Assembly (NCBI RefSeq): GCF_001921865.1
Contig: NZ_MSCT01000004.1
Coordinates: 159,035 to 223,034, forward strand
Source: Pseudomonas chlororaphis
GTDB lineage: Bacteria; Pseudomonadota; Gammaproteobacteria; Pseudomonadales; Pseudomonadaceae
DNA: 64,000 bases
Reading direction: 5' to 3'
Made by a program: the position numbers and the translations under genes. The notes under the pieces are model-generated. The model was not told the DNA's origin, made no database searches, and saw only the letters and a list, made by a program, of their open reading frames with translations. This document shows, piece after piece, positions 57,447 through 64,000 of the stretch (position 1 is its first letter; every line of letters begins with the position of its first letter).

Positions 57447-59411
57447 TTATACGCGGAAGGCCTGGACCGCGGTGTGCAACTGGCCGCCGAGGCTCAGCAG
57501 GTTCTCGCCTTGTTCGCGGCCTTCGCCGATGCGTTGCAGGTTGTCCCCGCCCAGTTGATGGATGCGTTCGCTGTGGTCGCGGATTTCGCTGACCGCGCCG
57601 CTTTGCTGGGCGGTGACATCGGCGATGCGGATGGCGGTGTCGGAAATGGTCCGGATCGCCCCGACGATCTCATCCAGCGCGCCGTCGGCGGCCTGGGCCT
57701 GGCCGGCGGTGGCTTCGGCATGTTCGACCTGGGCGCGCATGCCCTCCACCGATTGCCGCGCGGCGCTTTGCAGGCCGGCGATCAGGGTCTGGATCTCGGC
57801 GGTGGCGCCAGCGGTGCGCTGGGCCAGGGAGCGGACTTCTTCGGCGACCACGGCAAAACCGCGGCCCATTTCGCCGGCTCGCGCGGCTTCGATGGCGGCG
57901 TTCAGGGCCAGCAGGTTGGTCTGGTCGGCAATCGAACGGATCACCGTCAGCACGCCGCCGATGGTTGCCGATTCCTCGGCCAGTTGTTCGATCATCTGCG
58001 CGTTGCCCTGCACTTCGCCGACCAGGGCGTGCAGCCCGGTCAGGCTCTGGCCGATTACTTTCTGCCCCTGTTGCACCGCCAGCCCGGCGCTGCGGCTGGC
58101 GTCGGCGGCCTGGCTGGCGTCGCCGGTGACCTGCTGGATGGTCGCCTCCAACTCGCCGAGGGCATCGCGGATCTGCGCGGTGTCGCCGGCCTGGCGCTCG
58201 GCGCCGCTGTGCAGGCCGCTGCTCAAGTCGGCCAGGGCGCGGCTGCTGCCGGCGACCTGTTCGGCGTTCTGCCGGATGGTGCCCACCAGGTCCACCAGGT
58301 AGGCGCGCAGGCGGTTCAGGGACTCTTCGATGTCATGCAGTTCGCGGTTGGTCCGGCCCAACTGAATGTCGCGGCCGAAGTCGCCCTCGGCCCAGGTCGA
58401 CAGGGCCGGTGCCAGGTTGGTCAAGACCCGCGCCAGCCTGCGCTGCAGGGTGTCGATGACCAAGGCGATCAGCAGGATCAGGCCGATCATCAGCCCCTGC
58501 ATCAGCCGCACTTCGCCCTGGATCTGCCCGTGCTGGGCGCGCACCGTTGGTTCCAGTTCGGCGATGGCTTGCTGCACGGCGGCGATTTTCAGGTGGGTGG
58601 CGGTGCCGAGGTCGGCGCGTTTCTGGATCTGTTCGCGGGTGCGGTTCAGCTCGGCGGGGTAGCGTCCGAGCAGGCTGTTGAGCTCGCGCTTGAGGCCGAT
58701 GCCGGCGTCTTCGGCGGTGGTTTTTTCGCTGTTTTCCAGGCCCATCATGGCGGCGAAGTCGTCGGTATTCGAGGCGTTGCTGGCGGCGACGCCCAAGAGC
58801 GGCAGGGCTTCCAACTGCTCGGCCTGGGCGCGCATGTTGGCCACTTCGCGCTCGACATCGGCGGCCAGTTCGCTGCGGCCGCTGCTCACCAGCTTGTCGC
58901 GTGCCAGGGACAGCTTGCCCAGGTGCTGGGAGGCGCCCAGCAGCAACGGCAGATACGCCGCGGCATTCGGGTTGCCGGCGGCGCCGGTGGCGTACTGGCT
59001 CAGTTGTTCGAGGCTGGCGCCCAGCTCGCGCTCGGCTTGCAGCAGCAGGGCTTGCGGGTCGCCGGCCAGTTTGCCGGCGGCCAGCAGGTCGGTCTTGCTG
59101 AACTCGTCCAGGCCCGACAGGCTCGGGCGCAGGCTTTGCGCCAGCTCCGCAGGCAATTCGCCGAGCTGGGCCTGCTGGGTTTCGATGGCCTGGCTGGCGC
59201 TGCTCAGGCGCAGGGCGTCGCCGCTGGCCAGATAGTCATCGATGTTGCGCGCCACCTGGTTCTGGAACTGCTGGGACAGGCCCAGGTAGCGCTCCATCAA
59301 TAGATAAGGGCGTTCGAGGGCGCGTTGCGACCACCAGAGCGTCGCCCCCAAGGCCAGGCACACGGCAACTAATAGCAGGGTATTGAGATTGGTCAGCAGC
59401 TTCAGGCGCAT
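57447..59411 (-). CDS. ctpL: methyl-accepting chemotaxis protein, CtpL-like
   Basis: 654 residues. An N-terminal helix ([20 protein letters not shown]), a long ~290-residue periplasmic helical-bundle sensor domain, a second helix ([20 protein letters not shown]), HAMP, and the cytoplasmic signalling domain with [20 protein letters not shown] and [21 protein letters not shown] recall the PAO1 gene in this place as PA4844, ctpL, a receptor for low inorganic phosphate and chloroanilines. The ligand here is by synteny only. ATG at 59411; a TTG lies four codons earlier. Confidence 0.82.
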   Translation of the reverse strand: MRLKLLTNLNTLLLVAVCLALGATLWWSQRALERPYLLMERYLGLSQQFQNQVARNIDDYLASGDALRLSSASQAIETQQAQLGELPAELAQSLRPSLSGLDEFSKTDLLAAGKLAGDPQALLLQAERELGASLEQLSQYATGAAGNPNAAAYLPLLLGASQHLGKLSLARDKLVSSGRSELAADVEREVANMRAQAEQLEALPLLGVAASNASNTDDFAAMMGLENSEKTTAEDAGIGLKRELNSLLGRYPAELNRTREQIQKRADLGTATHLKIAAVQQAIAELEPTVRAQHGQIQGEVRLMQGLMIGLILLIALVIDTLQRRLARVLTNLAPALSTWAEGDFGRDIQLGRTNRELHDIEESLNRLRAYLVDLVGTIRQNAEQVAGSSRALADLSSGLHSGAERQAGDTAQIRDALGELEATIQQVTGDASQAADASRSAGLAVQQGQKVIGQSLTGLHALVGEVQGNAQMIEQLAEESATIGGVLTVIRSIADQTNLLALNAAIEAARAGEMGRGFAVVAEEVRSLAQRTAGATAEIQTLIAGLQSAARQSVEGMRAQVEHAEATAGQAQAADGALDEIVGAIRTISDTAIRIADVTAQQSGAVSEIRDHSERIHQLGGDNLQRIGEGREQGENLLSLGGQLHTAVQAFRV

Positions 59412-59462
59412 CGCGTCTACCAACGACTTGAATGGTAAGCGCCTGAATTTATTGCGTTTGTA

Positions 59463-61127
59463 TTACAAGGTTATGACCGAATCGGTGGGGTCCGATGAAA
59501 AAGTGGCGCTTTGATGGCGCGCCGCCTGGACTCGGTTACGCCCGCCGTCCTTGGCGCGGTAAAGCGCTTCGTCGGCCTGGCTGGCCATCATCAGGCTGTC
59601 GGAGTCTTCCCGCAGTTCGACCACGCCGGCGCTGAAGGTGCACCACAGGTCATGCGGCTGGGCCGGGTAGTGGATTTCGGCAAAGCGCTGGCGGATTTCG
59701 TCGAGCACCTTACAGGCCGATTCCAGGTCGGTGTCGGGCATGACAATGGCGAATTCCTCGCCGCCGTAGCGGCCGATGAAGTCGGTCTTGCGCAGGCGTT
59801 GCTTGAGAAACAGCGCCAGGCTCTTGATCACCCGGTCGCCCATGGGGTGGCCGTGGCTGTCGTTGACCCGCTTGAAGTGGTCGATGTCGAGCATGGCGAA
59901 GCTCAGCGGCTTGTTCTCGCGGCGCGCGCGAAAGCTGCAGTCTTCGAGCAATTGCAGGATATGGGTGTGGTTGTACAGCCCGGTCAGGCTGTCGCGGACC
60001 ATGCGCGCCTTGAGGTTGCGCGCCCGCGCTGCCCGGTTGCGCACGGTGGTGATCAGGTGGCGTGGCTTGATCGGTTTGGTCAGGAAGTCGTCGCCGCCTT
60101 CGCTCATGGCGTCCAGCTGCTTGTCCAGGTCATCTTCGGCCGACAGGTAGATGATCGGCACGCTGACATAACGATCGTTGTGCCGGATCACCTTGGCCAG
60201 TTCGGTGCCGGTGCAGGCCGGCATATACATGTCGAGGATGATCAGGTCCGGCTGGAAGTCGGCGAGCTCGGCCATGGCCTGGATCGGCTCGATCAGGGTG
60301 CGGGTGATGATCCCGGCGCTGTTGAGCAGGCGTTCGGTGTGCAGGGCCTGGGCGCGGGAGTCGTCGATGATCAGCACTTTATAAGGCTCGTACTGGGCGA
60401 CGCAGGTCAGGATCTCGATTTTTTCCAGCAGGCTGGAGGCTTCCAGGGTGCCGGTGAGGAACTCCTGGCCGCCAGCGCGCACGGCGGCCAGGCGGGTCGG
60501 GGTGTCGGTTTCATGGAGGCTGAAGAACAGCAAGGGCAGTTTCTGCTCCAGGCCTTCCTGGGCTTCGGCGGCCAGTCGCAGGCCCATGCCGTTGCCGCAG
60601 AAATCGACGTCGATGACGATCGCCGCGGGCAGGCGCTCGACCATCGAGGAGCGGAACGCGGCGATGCTGTCCAGGGCCAGGGCACTGAGGCCGAAGAACT
60701 CCAGCTGCTTGGCCAGGCGTTCGCCGCGATCGTGATCTTGCAGCATCACGTAGATCGGCTTGCGCAGGGGCGGCAGGAAGGTCTGTTCCAGCTGGTCGCC
60801 GTGACGCAGGCCGGTGCGCGACAGGCGTTGCATCAGGCGGTTGAGGTCGGTGATCAGGCCGCTGCTCAGGCGCCCGCGGTTGGCGTCCACGGCGCTCAGC
60901 GAATCGCTGATGCTGCGGGCCAGTTGGGTATGTTCGGGTTGCTCGAAGCGTTCGGCGAAACGCAGCAGGCGCAGGTTGGCCTCACTGAGTTCGGACATGT
61001 CGGCGGTTGACCATTCGCTGCGCTGCAAGCGCTGCCAGATCTCGAGGATCTGCCGGGCCTGATGAATGACCCGCTGGGCAAAGTGGTGCTTGAGGCGCTC
61101 ACGGCTGGGGTCTTCTGGCTCGGTCAT
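59463..61127 (-). CDS. gcbA: response-regulator diguanylate cyclase GcbA
   Basis: 554 residues. After a helical N-terminus and a degenerate receiver, a complete receiver domain has VLIIDDSRAQ and phospho-Asp299 (DLIILDMYMPACTG). The GGDEF domain follows with GGEEF at 455-459 and an inhibitory RxxD site (RKTD) at 446-449. It makes cyclic-di-GMP and promotes early attachment in Pseudomonas. Divergent from the DUF2333 gene at 61420. Synteny as for PA4843. Confidence 0.93.
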   Translation of the reverse strand: MTEPEDPSRERLKHHFAQRVIHQARQILEIWQRLQRSEWSTADMSELSEANLRLLRFAERFEQPEHTQLARSISDSLSAVDANRGRLSSGLITDLNRLMQRLSRTGLRHGDQLEQTFLPPLRKPIYVMLQDHDRGERLAKQLEFFGLSALALDSIAAFRSSMVERLPAAIVIDVDFCGNGMGLRLAAEAQEGLEQKLPLLFFSLHETDTPTRLAAVRAGGQEFLTGTLEASSLLEKIEILTCVAQYEPYKVLIIDDSRAQALHTERLLNSAGIITRTLIEPIQAMAELADFQPDLIILDMYMPACTGTELAKVIRHNDRYVSVPIIYLSAEDDLDKQLDAMSEGGDDFLTKPIKPRHLITTVRNRAARARNLKARMVRDSLTGLYNHTHILQLLEDCSFRARRENKPLSFAMLDIDHFKRVNDSHGHPMGDRVIKSLALFLKQRLRKTDFIGRYGGEEFAIVMPDTDLESACKVLDEIRQRFAEIHYPAQPHDLWCTFSAGVVELREDSDSLMMASQADEALYRAKDGGRNRVQAARHQSATFSSDPTDSVITL

Positions 61128-61419
61128 ATCCTGACTACTAGTTAGGGTGCATGCTGAGATCGACTGGTGGCTCTATGCTAGCACCTCTTATGAAATGTAC
61201 GAGTGTCGTACGTCAACAATCTTCCAGGCGACCTTATTCAGTTCCCGACCGACTGGTCGCATAGGCTCTAGACTGTGCTTCATTTATAGTGGCCGTTCGA
61301 TGTGCAGCCAGCCTGTGGCGCCCGTGGGGCGGACAGCTCGTTAATCCGCCTGGCCCGAGGCACGATGGCGGCGGGTTGTGGTCGAACCGATGAACCCAAG
61401 TGATCGAAAGGATATAGCC

Positions 61420-62487
61420 ATGCTGGACTGGAAGAACCGCGCAGACCGCGCGCCGGATCGCGCCGCCGAACCCAAGTCGGCGACCCGCAGTTACTTTGGC
61501 GGCCTGCTGTTCAGCCGTGCCCTGGGTACCCTGCTGGCGTTGTATCTGCTGGTGGCTGGAGCCCTGGGTTGGTACTGGAGCCAGGAGCCGGCGCTGTTCC
61601 CGGTCCAGCAAAACGCGCAGATCGCCGCCGAGAAGGAAGGCAAGCAGATGGTCGTGGGCTACACCACGGTGGAAACCCTCAAGACCGTGGCCGGCACCCT
61701 GCTGAACAAGCCGGGCGGCTATATCTCCAACGACCGTTTCCCGCCGGGCCTGTGGATGGACAACATGCCGAGCTGGGAATACGGCGTGCTGGTGCAGGTT
61801 CGCGACCTGACTCGCGCCTTGCGCAAGGACTTCGCCCGTTCCCAGTCGCAGTCCGCCGAAGACGCCGACCTGGCCAAGGCCGAACCGCGCTTCAACTTCG
61901 ACAACAAGAGCTGGGTGCTGCCGTCCAGCGAGTCTGAATACCAGGAAGGCATCAACTCCCTGAGCCGCTACCAGGCGCGCCTGTCCGACCCGAACCAGAA
62001 GAGCGCGCTGTTCTACGCCCGCGCCGACAACCTGAACAACTGGCTCGGCGACGTCGGTACCCGCCTGGGCTCGTTGTCCCAGCGCCTGTCGGCCAGCGTC
62101 GGCCGGGTCAAGCTCAATACCGCGCTGAAAACCGAAACCCCGGCGCCGGGCGAGTCGCCGCAGGTCGATGAAGAAGTGGTGGAAACGCCGTGGATGCAGA
62201 TCGACAACGTGTTCTACGAAGCCCGCGGCCAGGCCTGGGCCTTGTCTCATCTGCTGCGCGCCATCGAGGTCGACTTCGCCGACGTGCTGGCCAAGAAGAA
62301 CGCCACGGTCAGCGTGCGCCAAATCATCCGCGAGCTGGAAGCGTCCCAGGAGCCGGTGTGGAGCCCGATGATCCTCAACGGCAGCGGTTTCGGCGTGCTG
62401 GCCAACCACTCGCTGGTCATGGCCAACTATATTTCCCGGGCCAACGCCGCGGTCATCGATTTGCGTCAGTTGCTCAATCAGGGTTGA
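61420..62487 (+). CDS. DUF2333 family protein
   Basis: 355 residues. One N-terminal transmembrane segment (ALGTLLALYLLVAGALGWYW), then a ~310-residue largely helical periplasmic domain (GKQMVVGYTTVETLKTVAGT, and FGVLANHSLVMANYISRANA near the end). Function is unknown. It matches the PA4842 position. ATG at 61420 follows GGATATAGCC. The 292-base gap upstream to gcbA holds divergent promoters; no other feature seen. Confidence 0.88.
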   Translation: MLDWKNRADRAPDRAAEPKSATRSYFGGLLFSRALGTLLALYLLVAGALGWYWSQEPALFPVQQNAQIAAEKEGKQMVVGYTTVETLKTVAGTLLNKPGGYISNDRFPPGLWMDNMPSWEYGVLVQVRDLTRALRKDFARSQSQSAEDADLAKAEPRFNFDNKSWVLPSSESEYQEGINSLSRYQARLSDPNQKSALFYARADNLNNWLGDVGTRLGSLSQRLSASVGRVKLNTALKTETPAPGESPQVDEEVVETPWMQIDNVFYEARGQAWALSHLLRAIEVDFADVLAKKNATVSVRQIIRELEASQEPVWSPMILNGSGFGVLANHSLVMANYISRANAAVIDLRQLLNQG

Positions 62488-62490
62488 TTC

Positions 62491-63027
62491 ATGGTGGCCA
62501 CTTCCAATGAAGCCGCGCACCGCGCGGCCTCCGATGCCGAACAAATCGCCTGGGTCGATGGCGAAGACCAACTGCTCGGCGCGATCGCCCGTTCGGAGCT
62601 GCGCGAGCGCGGCCTGATCGGGCGCGGCACCTATATCCTGCTGTTCAACTCCGCCGGCGAGCTGTGTGTGCACCGGCGCACCCTGAGCAAGGCCATCTAC
62701 CCCGGTTACTGGGACGTGGCCGCCGGCGGGATGGTGCAGGCTACCGAGAGTTACGCCGAGTCGGCGGCCCGCGAGCTGGAGGAGGAGCTGGGGGTGAGCG
62801 GGGTAGAGTTGACCGCCCACGACCATTTCTTTTTCGAGGATCCGGACAACCGCCTCTGGTGTTCGGCTTTTTCCGCGGTCTGGGACGGGCCCCTGCGCCT
62901 GCAGCCGGAAGAGGTGCTGGAAGCGCGCTTCATCACGATTGACCAAGTGATGCGCGAAATCACCGAAAAGCCCTATTGCCCGGACTCCCTGGCGGCCTTG
63001 CAACGCTATCTGGCGCGACGTCGTTAA
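62491..63027 (+). CDS. NUDIX hydrolase (YfcD-like)
   Basis: 178 residues. The Nudix box is GGMVQATESYAESAARELEE followed by ELGV (GX5EX7REUXEEXGU). An N-terminal VDGEDQLLGAIARSELRERG and later DHFFFEDPDNRLWCSAFSAV place it in the YfcD branch. Substrate is unknown. It starts 3 bases after the DUF2333 stop, so the two are probably co-transcribed. Confidence 0.9.
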   Translation: MVATSNEAAHRAASDAEQIAWVDGEDQLLGAIARSELRERGLIGRGTYILLFNSAGELCVHRRTLSKAIYPGYWDVAAGGMVQATESYAESAARELEEELGVSGVELTAHDHFFFEDPDNRLWCSAFSAVWDGPLRLQPEEVLEARFITIDQVMREITEKPYCPDSLAALQRYLARRR

Positions 63028-63118
63028 AGTTGCATAAATTGACGCGGTTTGGCTCTTAGCAAGTCGGCTTTTTGCCGTTACACTGCGCGACCTTTTTCAA
63101 GCTGAGCCGGCTTGCTTT

Positions 63119-63218
63119 TGTAGGAGCGAGCTTGCTCGCGAAGAACGCAAGGATGATGGGTGCTATCTGAAAGCACGCGTTATCGCTGACGTCCATCGCG
63201 AGCAAGCTCACTCCTACA
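63119..63218. repeat. REP pair (BIME)
   Basis: TGTAGGAGCGAGCTTGCTCG and ATCGCGAGCAAGCTCACTCC, facing, with one substitution in the second core. The 297-base gap between the NUDIX and SUI1 genes holds this and no other feature. Confidence 0.85.
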
Positions 63219-63324
63219 AAGTGTACCGGCCCAGTAGCGCTGCCCCTGCCTGAGTGGGGCTTCGCGGTCGATGGCACAGGCCATGTGCTTCGACCAGTCT
63301 TTGGTCCTCCCGAGAGGATTGCCG

Positions 63325-63696
63325 GTGGCCAAAAAAGCCGCATCCTTCGCCGCCCTTGGTGGCCTGGTGTTTTCCACCGACGCAGGTCGACATTGCCCGG
63401 ACTGTAGCCAGCCGGTGGCAGCCTGCATCTGCAAACAAACCGTTATCCCTGCCGGCGACGGCATCGCTCGCGTGCGCCGCGAAAGCAAGGGCCGTGGTGG
63501 CAAGACGGTGACGACCATCACCGGCGTGCCGTTGGCCGAGGACGCGCTCAAGGAACTGGCGACCACGTTGAAGAAACGTTGTGGCACAGGTGGCGCGTTG
63601 AAAGACGGCGTCATCGAGATCCAGGGTGATCATGTCGAGCTACTCTTGGCAGAGCTGGTCAAGCACGGTTTCAAGGCGAAGAAGTCCGGCGGCTAG
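63325..63696 (+). CDS. SUI1/YciH family translation initiation factor-like protein
   Basis: 123 residues from a GTG at 63325, preceded by GAGAGGA. AKKAASFAALGGLVFSTDAG is the N-terminus; CPDCSQPVAACICKQ has a zinc-like Cys set; RRESKGRGGKTVTTITGVPL and GVIEIQGDHVELLLAELVKH are the SUI1 core. E. coli YciH affects start-codon selection. The upstream open frame is non-coding in character. Synteny as for PA4840. Confidence 0.92.
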   Translation: MAKKAASFAALGGLVFSTDAGRHCPDCSQPVAACICKQTVIPAGDGIARVRRESKGRGGKTVTTITGVPLAEDALKELATTLKKRCGTGGALKDGVIEIQGDHVELLLAELVKHGFKAKKSGG

Positions 63697-63698
63697 CA

Positions 63699-63778
63699 GC
63701 CTCTGTGAAGACCACCCCCGACTTGATGCAGCCCCGAACGTTCAGGGTTGCCGTCGTCGCCATGGTTTTCACAGAGCC
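63699..63778. repeat. 80 bp inverted-repeat element between the SUI1 gene and speA
   Basis: GCCTCTGTGAAGACCA at one end and TGGTTTTCACAGAGCC at the other match 14 of 16 when reversed, 48 bases apart. There is no open frame. It could be a tiny MITE-like element or a transcript terminator. The gap of 221 bases otherwise holds only the speA upstream region. Confidence 0.45.
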
Positions 63779-63917
63779 TGTTCATGACCGGTTTCTAAAC
63801 TCAGCGTTGCAAACGAGGTCTATCGCCTCGTTGCAGGCTAATCGTCATTTTCATTCTTTAGACTGCGCCAGCCCCGGACCGGGGTGGCGCTCTATGACTT
63901 CTTTATAGGGGACTTCG

Positions 63918-64000
63918 ATGTCCGTACGACGCACACGCAAAGACGATGGCAGCCAATGGACAGTTGCGGACAGCCGCAGTGTTTATGGGATTCGCCATTG
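63918..64000 (+). CDS. speA: biosynthetic arginine decarboxylase, N-terminal fragment
   Basis: 27 codons visible, reading [20 protein letters not shown] then SVYGIRHW, which matches the start of Pseudomonas SpeA (PA4839 position). It converts arginine to agmatine for putrescine synthesis. ATG at 63918 follows AGGGGACTTCG. The gene continues beyond the window. Confidence 0.9.

Noticed and set aside
57314..57592. 92-codon plus-strand frame near the chemoreceptor end
   Set aside because: Antisense to both the dsbD remnant and the chemoreceptor C-terminus.

Overview
This window looks like a chromosome segment of a Pseudomonas of the fluorescens lineage. The evidence is high GC with strong third-position GC bias, REP repeats of the 'GTAGGAGCGAGCTTGCTCGCGA' type, and gene order that I recall matching P. 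aeruginosa PAO1: PA4839-PA4856 (speA back to retS), PA4858-PA4868 (urt/ure) and PA2903-PA2914 (cob genes plus a TonB/ABC metal system). No rRNA, tRNA, CRISPR array, prophage or complete insertion sequence was seen. Coordinates were read by eye and checked by reading frame. No database search was possible.

Layout. 1-10.4 kb holds housekeeping and stress genes: the end of an AsmA-type protein, a divergent LysR/azoreductase-SMR unit, a lipase without a signal peptide, a DMT exporter divergent from an AraC regulator, PsiF, an AI-2E-type permease, an Hsp70-like protein, and cbpA-cbpM. 10.4-22.1 kb runs on the minus strand: a histidine kinase, then a urea block in transcription order urtA-B-C-D-E, ureD-ureA-two GNAT acetyltransferases-ureB-ureC. 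A sigma-54-like promoter precedes urtA, so urea import and hydrolysis probably respond together to nitrogen limitation. The urease accessory genes ureE, ureF and ureG are not here.

22.3-33.5 kb is metal handling on the minus strand. A TonB receptor with an ABC importer has a Zur-like box in front of the receptor. A copper cluster follows (DUF2946, PCu(A)C chaperone, DUF2946, OprC-like receptor, PepSY membrane protein), then a RelE/ParE-type toxin-antitoxin pair. 33.7-41.3 kb holds two divergent cobalamin operons, cobL-cbiD-cobK (minus) and cobG-cobH-cobI-cobJ (plus). 41.3-44 kb is accessory: repeats, a small Pseudomonas-type protein, and an uncharacterised secreted protein/lipoprotein pair.

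44-64 kb is core sequence: a MarC protein, the RetS hybrid sensor, purD, purH, fis-dusB, a DUF3426 protein, the aroQ-accB-accC-prmA group, a CtpL-like chemoreceptor, the diguanylate cyclase GcbA, a DUF2333 protein, a NUDIX hydrolase, a SUI1 protein and the start of speA. A decayed dsbD end appears to survive between aroQ and the chemoreceptor.

The intergenic DNA is rich in repeats: about ten REP/BIME sites, seven ~100-150 bp palindromes beginning TGTAGCCGCTGCC and ending in the reverse complement, a 134-bp MITE-like element between fis and purH, and a ~100-nt hairpin between purH and purD. I did not find a wholly new multi-gene system that I could defend. The best leads are the Zur-like box, the sigma-54 and sigma-32 promoter candidates, the MITE-like elements, the dsbD remnant and the unknown secreted/lipoprotein pair.
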